DNA from: an uncultured Eubacteriales bacterium
GTDB taxonomy: Bacteria > Bacillota > Clostridia > Oscillospirales > CAG-272
Length of the DNA stretch: 14,540 nucleotides
Direction of reading: 5' to 3'
Assembly (NCBI GenBank): GCA_958352145.1
Contig: CATWNM010000045.1
Coordinates: 1-14,540, forward strand
Positions 6,512 through 14,540 of this stretch are shown in pieces (position 1 is the stretch's first letter; every line of letters starts with the position of its first letter). The translations under genes and the position numbers were made by a program. The notes beneath the pieces are model-generated. The model did not search any database, was not told the DNA's origin, and saw nothing but the letters and a program-made list of their open reading frames with translations.

Positions 6512-8484
6512 TTTACTTTTCCGCAAACGGTTTTTCCAAGGAGCCATCCGGCGCCGTGACGGCGCTGACGGCACCCGTATTTGAGGCAAACGGGCGGGAA
6601 ATTGCCTTTTTGGAGGAGGACGGCGGCTTCGCTTACCGCGCAGGCCTCCTTACGGCCAAAGACGAAATCGAGCCGCTCGGCGGCGGGCTCTATCTTGTGA
6701 CGCGCACGGTGGAAAATACCGGACGGACCGCGCGCACGGGCAAGCTAATCGCCGAAATTTGCGACCGGTTCGCCGCTCAAAAATCCTGCATTCCCTGCGT
6801 GATGTTCGACGGCAATGAAAAAAGCGGCGGCAAGGAGCCGCACGGATTTATTCAAAACGGAGAACCCTGGGTATTCTCTTATGACCGCTGCGGAATTCCC
6901 TCCTGCACAGAGGCCGAGGATGAGCACACCGTCTGTGCGCTGTTTGCGTCCGACAAAAACGCAGACAGCCTTGTATCCGCCTGCGCGCTGCTGCCCGGAG
7001 AGGGCGGCGCGCTCCGGCATCGAATCTACTATCCGGTAACGGAAGCGCCCCTTTCCTATATCGACCATGACGTTATGGGCGAGCGCTATGACACCTATCT
7101 GACCATTGCGCCGGGCGAGCGCTTCACGGTCGAATTTTATATTTATATTGGGAAGCCGAAATGGAAGAATTTCGGAATGGCTTCCCTGCTTGACCGCATC
7201 CATACGGTTTTTCCGTTCCGGCACGAGCCTGCGCTGACGGTTCGCGAAGTGCACGATGCGGCGATCAACCACTGCAAAGTTTTTCTCTGCGATTACAACG
7301 GCGCAAAAATGTTCTGCAACGCCATGCGAAACGACCCGAACAGCGACGGGCTCTATATGCCCTATCCCGTGTACGAGGCGGGCTGGTCGGGACAGTGCCT
7401 AAAACAGGCGCGCATGTTTATCAACGAATACGCAAACGGCGGCGCACGCGAATATCTGGAGACCGGTCTTTCCTGTCTGGACGCATGGGTAAAAGCACAG
7501 GGAGAAAACGGACTGTTCCCGATCAACTATGCGCGCCATATCTCCAAAAACTACGTTCCCTGCGACGTCTGCAACTACGGCTGGGCGGCTGCGGAAATGT
7601 CCAAAAGCTATACGCTGCTGCACACGCTGGGAATCGAGCGCCCGCTGTATCTGGAATTCGCCGAGCGCCTGTGCGATTTTTTCCTTATGCACTATGACGA
7701 AAAAACCGGATTCGGCCTGAAATGGAACCTCGACGGCACCAAAGCGGCCGACGGCGGCTCGATCGGCGCATTTATGATTATGGGGCTGATCGAAACCTAC
7801 AAGGCGGGCGGCAAGCCGCGTTTTCTCGACGGCGCGGCGCGCGCGATGGAACTCTACGCGGCGCGGGATATTGACAATTTCGTCTGCACGGCCGGCGCGA
7901 TCGACTGCGCCTGCCTCGACAAGGAAACAGCCTATCCGTTCATCGTATCAGCGCTCGACCTGTATGAGATCCAAGGTAAAGCACGCTATTTGGAGATTGC
8001 AGAAAAGGCCGCGTACTACTTCCATTCCTGGACGTTCTACTATGACGCTCTGTACGATGGTGACTCTGATTTTGAAAGGCTCGGGTATTATACAAGCGGC
8101 GGAACGGCAGTGTCCACGCAGCATCCGGCGATCGACCCGTGGGGCGCGATCGTCATTCCCGATTATATGCGTCTGGCCGCCTATACGGGCGACGAACGCT
8201 GGCGGGCGCGCGCCCGCGCGCTCTGGTGCAACTGCATTTTGTGCATCACGCCGCCAGGCGGCATGACGCTGCACGGGCACAAACGCCCGGCCGGGCTCCA
8301 GAGCGAAGCATTCTTTCAGACGCGCTGGACGCGCTACCGCAAAAGCTGCGAGGAGCGCGGGCACTTAAACGATATGTTTGTCGGATGGCCGGCCGCATTC
8401 CGGCTGACCACCATAGACCGCATCGAGCGCGAACTCGGCGGCGATTTTTGCGTAATTGAAAAGGAGGAAAAATCGAATGTTTAA
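6508..8484 (+). CDS. Uncharacterised six-hairpin glycosidase-like protein
   Basis: I do not recognise a named family for this 658-residue protein. The first 235 or so residues are rich in beta-strand patterns, like the sandwich domain that precedes many (alpha/alpha) toroid glycosidases. From about 240 to 640 there are regularly spaced amphipathic helix pairs (YLETGLSCLDAWVKAQGENG, LEFAERLCDFFLMHYDEKTG, FLDGAARAMELYAARD, YLEIAEKAAYYFHSW) with W/Y/G-rich loops. This is typical of six-hairpin enzymes such as GH88, GH127 or GH105 relatives. There is no signal peptide, and about 23 cysteines fit a reducing cytoplasm. Catalytic acids cannot be assigned. AAAGGAGG (6496-6503) precedes the start, which overlaps GH3 by 4 bases, so the two are probably made together and act on one imported substrate. 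Confidence 0.6.
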   Translation: MIYFSANGFSKEPSGAVTALTAPVFEANGREIAFLEEDGGFAYRAGLLTAKDEIEPLGGGLYLVTRTVENTGRTARTGKLIAEICDRFAAQKSCIPCVMFDGNEKSGGKEPHGFIQNGEPWVFSYDRCGIPSCTEAEDEHTVCALFASDKNADSLVSACALLPGEGGALRHRIYYPVTEAPLSYIDHDVMGERYDTYLTIAPGERFTVEFYIYIGKPKWKNFGMASLLDRIHTVFPFRHEPALTVREVHDAAINHCKVFLCDYNGAKMFCNAMRNDPNSDGLYMPYPVYEAGWSGQCLKQARMFINEYANGGAREYLETGLSCLDAWVKAQGENGLFPINYARHISKNYVPCDVCNYGWAAAEMSKSYTLLHTLGIERPLYLEFAERLCDFFLMHYDEKTGFGLKWNLDGTKAADGGSIGAFMIMGLIETYKAGGKPRFLDGAARAMELYAARDIDNFVCTAGAIDCACLDKETAYPFIVSALDLYEIQGKARYLEIAEKAAYYFHSWTFYYDALYDGDSDFERLGYYTSGGTAVSTQHPAIDPWGAIVIPDYMRLAAYTGDERWRARARALWCNCILCITPPGGMTLHGHKRPAGLQSEAFFQTRWTRYRKSCEERGHLNDMFVGWPAAFRLTTIDRIERELGGDFCVIEKEEKSNV

Positions 8485-9946
8485 AAAAAGAACTCTGGCT
8501 TTTGCGGCCGCGCTGCTCATGCTGATTCCGCTTTCCTCCTGCGGCCAAGGGGAAGCGCCCCTTCAAACGACGGACAGCACAGCAAGCGAAGCGGAAACGA
8601 CCGCCGCGCCGCTGTCCTTTGAGGGCGCGGACTTCGGCGGCAAAGAATTCCACATCCTGCTCACGGCCAACGGACCCGACACGGTAAACGATTTCGAGGC
8701 CTCGGAAATGATCGGCGAGACGCTCTCGGCTGCTGTAGAAAAGCGCAAAGCGCAGGTTGAGGAACAGTGCGGCGTAACCCTTGTCACACACACGACGTTT
8801 AAATACGGCAACCATGGCTATAACGAACTGTACGCCAACTACACGGCGGGCGATACCGATTATGACGCGGCAGTCATCGCGGCCTACGACGTGGTGCCGC
8901 TTGCGTATACCAACGCGCTGTACAACCTGTATGATCTCGACGGCATGGATCTTTCCAATCCGTGGTGGGATGCCCGCGCGACCGAGGAACTCACGGTAAT
9001 GGGGCAGATGTATTTTACCACGGGCGACATCGCCTTCTGGGATGACATGATGCAGTACTGCGTCGCGTTCAACAAACAGATGTGGGCCGATTACAACCGG
9101 GACGACGTATTTGGGTACAGCGCGTATGAACTGGTCGAGCGCGGCGAATGGACCTACGAAGCGCTTGCGGCGCTGGCAAAAGGCATTACCGAGGATTTGG
9201 ATAACTCAGGTACGTACGATATGGCCGACCGCTACGGCATTTTGACCTGGGACGATACGGTCTACGGCGTGCTGAACAGTGCGGGGCAAAAAGTCATTAC
9301 ACGAGACGATAACGGCCGGCTCGTATTGTCTCTGACCGAGGGCAACGAGACCGCGATCGCCGCGCTGACACAGTATACCGATATTTGCTTTGGCGGAGAC
9401 GCGATCAATTACCAGCGTTTTTCCGGTGGTGAAAACGATATGTTCATCGAAAATCGCGCGCTCTTCTTTTTGACACGCCTTTCGGTTCTGTCCAATTACC
9501 GCGATATGGAGACCGATTACGGTATCTTGCCTTTCCCCAAATACAGCGTGGATCAGGATCGGTATTACACCACGGTTTCGCCATATCACATGAACTTTGT
9601 CTGTGTGCCGTCGGTATGCGAAGATCCGTATATGAGTGCGGTCGTTTTGGAAGCGCTCGGCTATTACGGTCAGGAAACCGTAACACCCGCCTATTATGAA
9701 GCGACGCTGACCGGTCAATACTTCCGCGACGAGGACAGCGAAAAAATGCTGACGCTGCTCGCGGACTCACGGTGCTACGACATTGGTTTCTATGTGCAGC
9801 CCGACAATATCAACAAGGAACTCATCTACCTTTTCCGTCCGGGCAGTTATACGTTTGCCTCCACATTCGCGTCACATTACACGGCCGCGTCCAAGCGAGT
9901 CGAGGCAATTAATTTGATGTTTGAGCAGATTGCGTCTGGAGAATAA
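8477..9946 (+). CDS. Extracellular solute-binding lipoprotein (ABC importer type)
   Basis: This 489-residue lipoprotein starts at ATG 8477, nine bases after AAAGGAGG. An upstream in-frame TTG at 8456 lies before that site and is rejected. The signal is MFKKRTLAFAAALLMLIPLS followed by the lipobox LSSC, so C22 becomes the lipidated first residue. An S/T/E-rich tether (about 23-48) leads to the binding domain with FGGKEFHILL, YDAAVIAAYD, LYDLDGMDLSNPWWD, YCVAFNKQMWADY, GEWTYEALAALAKGI, DRYGILTWDD and DYGILPFPKY. These are features of clostridial family-1-like sugar-binding proteins. It would sit on the outer face of the membrane and hand oligosaccharides to a permease. No permease or ATPase gene is present in the window. 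The start overlaps the previous gene by 8 bases and the stop is 3 bases from the next gene. Confidence 0.85.
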   Translation: MFKKRTLAFAAALLMLIPLSSCGQGEAPLQTTDSTASEAETTAAPLSFEGADFGGKEFHILLTANGPDTVNDFEASEMIGETLSAAVEKRKAQVEEQCGVTLVTHTTFKYGNHGYNELYANYTAGDTDYDAAVIAAYDVVPLAYTNALYNLYDLDGMDLSNPWWDARATEELTVMGQMYFTTGDIAFWDDMMQYCVAFNKQMWADYNRDDVFGYSAYELVERGEWTYEALAALAKGITEDLDNSGTYDMADRYGILTWDDTVYGVLNSAGQKVITRDDNGRLVLSLTEGNETAIAALTQYTDICFGGDAINYQRFSGGENDMFIENRALFFLTRLSVLSNYRDMETDYGILPFPKYSVDQDRYYTTVSPYHMNFVCVPSVCEDPYMSAVVLEALGYYGQETVTPAYYEATLTGQYFRDEDSEKMLTLLADSRCYDIGFYVQPDNINKELIYLFRPGSYTFASTFASHYTAASKRVEAINLMFEQIASGE

Positions 9947-9949
9947 GAA

Positions 9950-12900
9950 ATGAGGAAAATGATGAAATCTTTGCTTTGCTTTTTGCTTTTATGCCTTGCG
10001 CCGATCGTTTCGAACATCGGAGCGACGGTTGCCGAGACAGTGAATCCTGTTGTGTATGTCTGCGATTCGGGTTCAAACACGGCGGATGGTCTTACGCCCG
10101 AAACGGCCAAGAAAACGCTTGCTTCAGCGTATGACGTCGTAAAATCGGGCGGCACGGTCGTCGTCTGCGGCCCGCTGACGTTGGAGAATACGGCGCTCAC
10201 CCTGCCGAGTTCCACCGGTAAGGTGACGATCACCAGTCTGCACAGCGGCGTCGACTACAGGCAAACAAGTAGCGCGGTTCTTACGCTCAAGGGCTATACC
10301 TATCTTGGCGGCGATACTGAATTCAATAATATCAAAATTCACGACGGCAGTACCTTTTATTTTAATCAGCTGGTCTGCAAGGGGCATTCGCTCACAATCG
10401 GCGAGAACGTCGTCTGTACGCGCAATTCCGGCGAGTATATCACGATCGTCGGCGGTATGTATATCAATTCAAACTCACTGACGGCGGAGGCGGTCAGCTA
10501 TTATGACTATACGATCACAGTAAACAGCGGCACCTGGTATATGATCAACGGGTCTAACAAGCGTACCTCCAATGAGAGCGCGGTGGGCGCGACCGGCGGC
10601 GTGCGTGTGGTTATTGGCGGAGGTTCCTTTACTGGAAACGCGGCTAATCAGGCCGACGCGATGATCTCCGTTGGGGGGTATGCTGCTCAGGACGGCGATT
10701 ATGAGCTTGAGATCAGCGGCGGAATTTTCAACTGCCCGATTTATGCGATCGCGCGTCCTGGCAACAACAGCGGCCGTTATACTGCATATTATGAGGGAGA
10801 CGTCCGCGTCAAAATCACGGGGGGAGAATTCCGCGGCAGCACGATTTCGACCGTGCAGTCCGAGATGGCCTCCTATATCGGCGGCAACTATACGCTTGAG
10901 ATTACCGGCGGAAGCTTTACTGCGCTTCAGAGCATCAGTGCTCCGCGCGTTCGCGGCACGTCAGCCTGTGAAGTGCCGGCATCGCTTACATCAAAGCTGT
11001 CAGGCTTCGATGTGGTCGGGGATATCAGCGTCAATGACGATACTTCCGTACCGGTCAACATTTCCGCGGGCGACGGTGTTGTATTTGTTGGCGGAAAGGA
11101 AAATGGCGACGGCAGCAGTTCGCTCTCGCCCATGTCTTCGCTTTCGAGCGCGGCGCGCGCGCTTGGCAACAGCGGCGGGACCATCGTCGTGTGCGCGCCG
11201 TTGCGTGTCAAGGATGCGGCGCTGCCGGCAATTGATGGCGATTTGACGGTGACCAGCGTGTATGGAGGCGTGGATTTTCGTGAAGCAAACGGCGCGGAGA
11301 TCGAACTTGCCGGCGCGATCACGCTTGGCAGCGAAACCCTGTTTGAGCATGTCGATTTTGAAAGCCGGAGCAATGCCGCTTATATCTTCTGCGGCGGAAG
11401 CACGGTAACTTTCGGCTTGGATATCCACTGCACCACGAATATGGACGGCGGTGTGAGCGAATATATCGGCATTTATACCGGAAGCCGTCTCCAAAGCTCC
11501 AGTTCCTCTACGCTCGGCGTCGCGCCGACCAATCTGGTAATTCAAAGCGGCGCGTGGGAATTTGTCCGCGGCGGAAATGAGCGCGCGCAGGGCGGATCGG
11601 CGACGCTCCGCACGGTTATCGGAAACAGTGTGATCAGCATTCACGGCGGCAGCTTTTACGACAATGTGTGCGGGACCGGCAAAAACAGTCAAAACGGCAA
11701 TATCACGCTGAACATTTCAGGCGGCAAATTTTACGGCTGCATTTTCGGCATGTCAACGCCCGCAAATGTGGATAATGATATGAGCACCGTGACGGGCAAC
11801 ATTACGCTGAACATTTCGGGCGGCGAGTTTCACGGCGATATAGCTGTGGTGCAGAATCCTGCAAAAAATACGCTGAATGGCAGCTATACGCTGAACATCA
11901 CGGGTGGTGATCTGCGCTGCGTAGGATCTGTGACTGGCACTTCTGGCGTACTTGGAAACAACTCTTCATCCATTGTTTCATCGCTTAATCTCACTGCCGC
12001 ATGCAGCGGAACTATGACGTATCAAAATCCGATTATTGCTTACGGCGCAGATCCGAGCGTTTATTATTACGGCGGTTGGTATTACTATGTACGTGCGTCG
12101 ACCAACGCAGGCAAGCCGTGTATCTCGCTGTCGCGCGCAGCAAACCTTGCGGACATCGGCAATACGGCGGCAAAGGTACTCTGGACTGCGGAAACCGGTT
12201 CAGGCGTCAGCAGCATTTGGGCGCCGCAGATCTACTGCTTTGACGGCGACTGGTATGTTTATTCGTCGGTTTCCTCTTCAACCTCTACACTGACACAGCG
12301 CGTGCCGCTCGTTCTCAAGGCGGATTCCACCGATCCGATGGGCAGCTATACAAAGCTTGACGGTATGGGGAATCTGGATTCGAGCGTCTGGTCCTGGCTC
12401 AGCCCGCGAATCTTTGAATACGGCGGAACCCGCTATTACATCAGCAGCGTCTTTATGTCCCAGTCTGACAACACGACCTCGCGTCACAAGCAGACGCTGG
12501 TGATCGGCGCGCTTTCTTCTCCCACTTCGTTTGCGGGGAGTGTAACCGCCATCGCAACGCCGGATAAAGCGTGGGAGGGCTATGATATTATCGAGGGGCC
12601 GTTCCCGGTCTATGGAAGCGACGGTACACTGTATATCGCCTATGCGGCAAACTATGCGGACGGAGACGACTATTGCACGGGACTTTTGAAGCTTGTCGGA
12701 ACCAATCTGCTTTCGGCGTCCTCCTGGCAGAAGCTGGACACCCCGATGCAGCAGCGCGACAATCAATATGAAATTTTCGCGCCTGGAGCTACGATTTTCA
12801 CGCAGTCTCCAAGCGGAAGTGAGGTCTATGCGGTCTATCATGCAAAGCTGCATGCGAATAACCGGTATAACCGCAGCATCTTTTTGCAGAAGCTGGAATA

Positions 12901-13024
12901 CCAGGACGGCGTTCCTTATCTCGGCGCGCCGCCGTCTTTGGACACCGTCTTTACCATGTCGGTCAATCCTATGCCAGTTTCGCAGCGAATCAGCGGTTTT
13001 CAAACAAACCTGAACGCAGAATAA
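9950..13024 (+). CDS. Secreted tandem beta-helix protein with C-terminal GH43-like domain
   Basis: This 1024-residue protein has a Sec signal (about 1-28, probable cut after ATVA). It then has two homologous beta-helix modules (about 33-352 and 375-697), each closed by five GG(S/x)F-type turns. From about 695 a GH43-like five-bladed propeller follows. It has NPIIAYGADPSV (general base D701), SSIWAPQIYCFDGDWYVY, IIEGPFPVY (general acid E882) and VYAVYHAK (H964), in the order seen in arabinofuranosidases and xylosidases. Two expected residues seem replaced: S818 stands where the pKa-tuning Asp is usual (SWLSPRIF against the family's IDGTVF), and A947 stands where PGH is usual. It may be a divergent enzyme or a glycan-binding protein. 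No LPXTG or dockerin is visible. GGAG (9938-9941) supports the start. Confidence 0.82.
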   Translation: MRKMMKSLLCFLLLCLAPIVSNIGATVAETVNPVVYVCDSGSNTADGLTPETAKKTLASAYDVVKSGGTVVVCGPLTLENTALTLPSSTGKVTITSLHSGVDYRQTSSAVLTLKGYTYLGGDTEFNNIKIHDGSTFYFNQLVCKGHSLTIGENVVCTRNSGEYITIVGGMYINSNSLTAEAVSYYDYTITVNSGTWYMINGSNKRTSNESAVGATGGVRVVIGGGSFTGNAANQADAMISVGGYAAQDGDYELEISGGIFNCPIYAIARPGNNSGRYTAYYEGDVRVKITGGEFRGSTISTVQSEMASYIGGNYTLEITGGSFTALQSISAPRVRGTSACEVPASLTSKLSGFDVVGDISVNDDTSVPVNISAGDGVVFVGGKENGDGSSSLSPMSSLSSAARALGNSGGTIVVCAPLRVKDAALPAIDGDLTVTSVYGGVDFREANGAEIELAGAITLGSETLFEHVDFESRSNAAYIFCGGSTVTFGLDIHCTTNMDGGVSEYIGIYTGSRLQSSSSSTLGVAPTNLVIQSGAWEFVRGGNERAQGGSATLRTVIGNSVISIHGGSFYDNVCGTGKNSQNGNITLNISGGKFYGCIFGMSTPANVDNDMSTVTGNITLNISGGEFHGDIAVVQNPAKNTLNGSYTLNITGGDLRCVGSVTGTSGVLGNNSSSIVSSLNLTAACSGTMTYQNPIIAYGADPSVYYYGGWYYYVRASTNAGKPCISLSRAANLADIGNTAAKVLWTAETGSGVSSIWAPQIYCFDGDWYVYSSVSSSTSTLTQRVPLVLKADSTDPMGSYTKLDGMGNLDSSVWSWLSPRIFEYGGTRYYISSVFMSQSDNTTSRHKQTLVIGALSSPTSFAGSVTAIATPDKAWEGYDIIEGPFPVYGSDGTLYIAYAANYADGDDYCTGLLKLVGTNLLSASSWQKLDTPMQQRDNQYEIFAPGATIFTQSPSGSEVYAVYHAKLHANNRYNRSIFLQKLEYQDGVPYLGAPPSLDTVFTMSVNPMPVSQRISGFQTNLNAE
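10046..11005 (+). repeat. Beta-helix module, copy 1 (residues about 33-352)
   Basis: The module opens with PVVYVCDSG and continues with GGTVVVCGPL (from residue 67), VTITSLHSGVDYR and YLGGDTEFNNI. The turns are VNSGTW, IGGGSF, ISGGIF, ITGGEF and ITGGSF. The same landmarks recur in the same order about 342 residues later. Boundaries are approximate. Confidence 0.75.
11072..12040 (+). repeat. Beta-helix module, copy 2 (residues about 375-697)
   Basis: The module opens with DGVVFVGGK and continues with GGTIVVCAPL (from residue 409), LTVTSVYGGVDFR and TLGSETLFEHV. The turns are IQSGAW, IHGGSF, ISGGKF, ISGGEF and ITGGDL. The order of landmarks matches copy 1, but residue identity is modest, so the duplication is old. 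Confidence 0.75.
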
Positions 13025-13037
13025 GCAAAATACAGGG

Positions 13038-13063
13038 AAGCGCGCCCCATCCTGCGCGCTTTT
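13038..13063 (+). terminator. Intrinsic terminator of the GH3-GH43 operon
   Basis: AAGCGCGC (13038-13045) pairs with GCGCGCTT (13054-13061) across an 8-base loop. The T run is only TTTT (13060-13063). It lies 14 bases after the stop of the GH43-like gene. Confidence 0.75.
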
Positions 13064-13116
13064 AGTGAAAAAAACGACGCCGCCAAACGAGTTTGATTTG
13101 TTTAAACATACGGCCA

Positions 13117-13156
13117 AGCGGGTTCGCGCATCATGACGCGGACCCGCTGCTTTTTT
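13117..13156 (+). terminator. Second, stronger intrinsic terminator
   Basis: AGCGGGTTCGCG (13117-13128) pairs with CGCGGACCCGCT (13137-13148) with one G-T wobble and an 8-base loop. TTTTTT follows at 13151-13156. It backs up the weaker terminator about 60 bases upstream and isolates the next gene. Confidence 0.85.
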
Positions 13157-13232
13157 CGGCGGCGCGCCCTTTTGTCCAAGCAAAGCGAGACAATAGCGCA
13201 AACTGTAAGATAGTCAAAACGCTCCAGCCGCC

Positions 13233-13262
13233 TTGACAAGCGCTTTTTTCTTATGATATAAT
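13233..13262 (+). promoter_or_regulatory. Sigma-A type promoter of the M29-like gene
   Basis: Consensus TTGACA (13233-13238) and TATAAT (13257-13262) are separated by 18 bases. It lies 34 bases before the ATG at 13297, which has GGAGGAG (13286-13292) as ribosome binding site. The strength of all elements suggests steady expression independent of the upstream operon. Confidence 0.85.
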
Positions 13263-13296
13263 AAAAAAATTTCAATAGACCTTTCGGAGGAGAAGT

Positions 13297-14328
13297 ATGG
13301 CAGATTTATACCCGGAACTTTTAAGCAATTTCCCCGATGCGGAGCAAAGACGCTATAAAAATGCGCTGATCGCTCTAAAAGCACGCGCTTATGTCAAAGC
13401 AGGTGAAACCGTCACCATGCTAATGGGAGACCGGGACGGACATAAAAACGGTCCAAACAGGCTTGACGCCATAGCGCTTGCCAAAGCTGCAAGAGCGCTT
13501 GGCGCCTACCCGCTTATTTTAGATATAAATGATTTCAAAGGAATGCCGCTTTGGTTTGAAAACAAAGGATTTGAAGCGGTGCGCCAAGCGATTCTACATT
13601 CAGACGTTGTCCTCGGAAATGTATTTTATTTTGAAAAATTAGGCTTTGATATTGACGGGTCTCCAGACGCTTACTTGGTCGGCGAAAGAGAACAGCGTTG
13701 GGTAGCTTTTCAGTCCGACCTCGATCGTTGGGAAATCACCGAAGAAGAAGTTTCCGAAATCCCTTCTGTGACCAAAAAACTGCTTGCACGGATAGAAAAC
13801 GGACATATATTTCGCGTAACCTCCCCCGCAGGTACTGATTTTACATTTGAAACATTAAGCGCAAAACAAATTTTAGGCATACTTCCGCTATACGGTGAAG
13901 TTGCGATCATGCCTAAATTTGGTTCCGGAGAGGGCATTGTCGTCGTAGACGGTCCAACACAAAAAAAGGTGCGTCCCGCCGCAGAAACGGACAGAGAACC
14001 TCTGCGTATCGTTTTTGAAAAAAGAGAGGTCCTATCTTACTCCGGAGATTCAGCGCAAGTAGCGCGGCTTGAAGCCTATATAAGCAGCGCTGAAATTCCA
14101 GGCAAATACGTCGATGAGGTAGGCATTCCCACTACACGAGTACAGGCCAACAATGCTTGCTGGCGCGACGGCACGCACAACTGCAATACGATCCACATCG
14201 CCATAGGAAACAACGGCAAAAGAAGCGATATCGTGCACGGCCAGCTGCATATGGACATGGAAGTCATTGATCCAACTTTCTATATAGATGGCGAAAAAGT
14301 TTTGACAGAGAAAAAATTTTCTCTATGA
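13297..14328 (+). CDS. M29/NicX-like metalloenzyme (aminopeptidase-type)
   Basis: This 343-residue protein resembles the COG2309 group (thermophilic aminopeptidase M29 and the related NicX dioxygenases). The five positions used as metal ligands in M29 enzymes appear present: E201 in YGEVAIMP, E274 in VDEVGIPTT, H300 in IHIAIGNN, and H318 and D320 in LHMDMEV. The N-terminal half (about 20-120) has the family's alpha/beta pattern (GETVTMLMGD, AARALGAYPLILDI). Usual M29 aminopeptidases have about 400-415 residues. The shorter length here is nearer to NicX-like proteins, so peptidase activity is not certain. No signal peptide is seen. The gene has its own promoter and is less GC-rich than the operon before it. 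It converges on the tRNA genes. Confidence 0.75.
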   Translation: MADLYPELLSNFPDAEQRRYKNALIALKARAYVKAGETVTMLMGDRDGHKNGPNRLDAIALAKAARALGAYPLILDINDFKGMPLWFENKGFEAVRQAILHSDVVLGNVFYFEKLGFDIDGSPDAYLVGEREQRWVAFQSDLDRWEITEEEVSEIPSVTKKLLARIENGHIFRVTSPAGTDFTFETLSAKQILGILPLYGEVAIMPKFGSGEGIVVVDGPTQKKVRPAAETDREPLRIVFEKREVLSYSGDSAQVARLEAYISSAEIPGKYVDEVGIPTTRVQANNACWRDGTHNCNTIHIAIGNNGKRSDIVHGQLHMDMEVIDPTFYIDGEKVLTEKKFSL

Positions 14329-14391
14329 TCTGAGCGGCGATAGCTTTCTCACGCTTTATATTCTCAGGAAAGAAAAAAGGGTTGAAAACGA

Positions 14392-14507
<116 letters not shown>

Positions 14508-14511
14508 ATAA

Positions 14512-14540
14512 TGGTGCACCTTCAGGGATTCGAACCCGGG
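14512..14540 (-). tRNA. Partial tRNA, 3' end only, cut by the window edge
   Basis: The minus strand shows a T arm with GGGTTCGAATCCC, an acceptor half AAGGTGC, discriminator A and an encoded CCA (14514-14512). The 5' part with the anticodon lies outside the window. The acceptor half resembles that of clostridial tRNA-Lys (5' half would be GCACCTT), but the identity is a guess. Confidence 0.8.

Noticed and set aside
8456..8476. TTG start for the solute-binding protein
   Set aside because: It lies upstream of the strong AAAGGAGG. The ATG at 8477 is ideally spaced and gives a standard lipoprotein signal.
13099..13108. Palindrome TGTTTAAACA between the two terminators
   Set aside because: It is short and expected by chance in an AT-rich gap, and it is not positioned at a promoter.
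12278..13201. Minus-strand open frame of 307 codons opposite the GH43-like domain
   Set aside because: It runs antisense through conserved propeller motifs and both terminators, with an Arg-rich translation typical of shadow frames.

Overview
The window looks like a chromosomal segment of a fairly GC-rich member of the Bacillota (Clostridia; a gut-type Oscillospirales-like organism is my guess). The signs are strong GGAGG ribosome binding sites, consensus sigma-A type promoters (TTGACA/TATAAT), hairpin-plus-T-run terminators, a TTG start, a PadR/HAAS/DUF4097 cassette, a DUF3737 protein and a lipoprotein-type solute-binding protein. I could not run any search, so the taxonomy is inference.

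Region 1 (1-2071): a perfect palindromic terminator from an upstream unit is followed by a promoter whose -10 lies inside an inverted repeat. Next comes a three-gene operon: a PadR-family repressor, a HAAS/DUF1700 membrane protein and a DUF4097 repeat protein. This is a recurrent envelope-associated cassette, probably autoregulated by the PadR protein. It ends at a GC-rich terminator.

Region 2 (2072-2334): an intergenic stretch of about 260 bases with a probably bidirectional terminator and two hairpins sharing the core AGCGCCGGA.

Region 3 (2335-4255): a minus-strand pair, an AraC-family regulator (TTG start) and a DUF3737 beta-helix protein. It is read from a promoter that overlaps head-on with the promoter of the next operon.

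Region 4 (4256-13063): a tightly packed plus-strand carbohydrate operon. It encodes a cytoplasmic GH3 glycosidase; an unassigned cytoplasmic protein resembling six-hairpin (alpha/alpha) glycosidases; a solute-binding lipoprotein; and a 1024-residue secreted protein made of two tandem beta-helix modules and a C-terminal GH43-like propeller. Genes overlap by 4 and 8 bases or are 3 bases apart. The likely scheme is that the secreted protein binds or trims a plant or host glycan, the lipoprotein captures the product, an importer encoded elsewhere brings it in, and the two cytoplasmic enzymes process it. The AraC protein is the probable regulator. The GH43-like domain appears to lack two usually conserved residues, which makes this protein the most unusual item in the window.

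Region 5 (13064-14540): a second terminator, then a separately promoted M29/NicX-like metalloenzyme gene with lower GC. It converges on a minus-strand tRNA cluster (tRNA-Asn and a tRNA cut off by the window edge). A long symmetric hairpin between them is shared as terminator.
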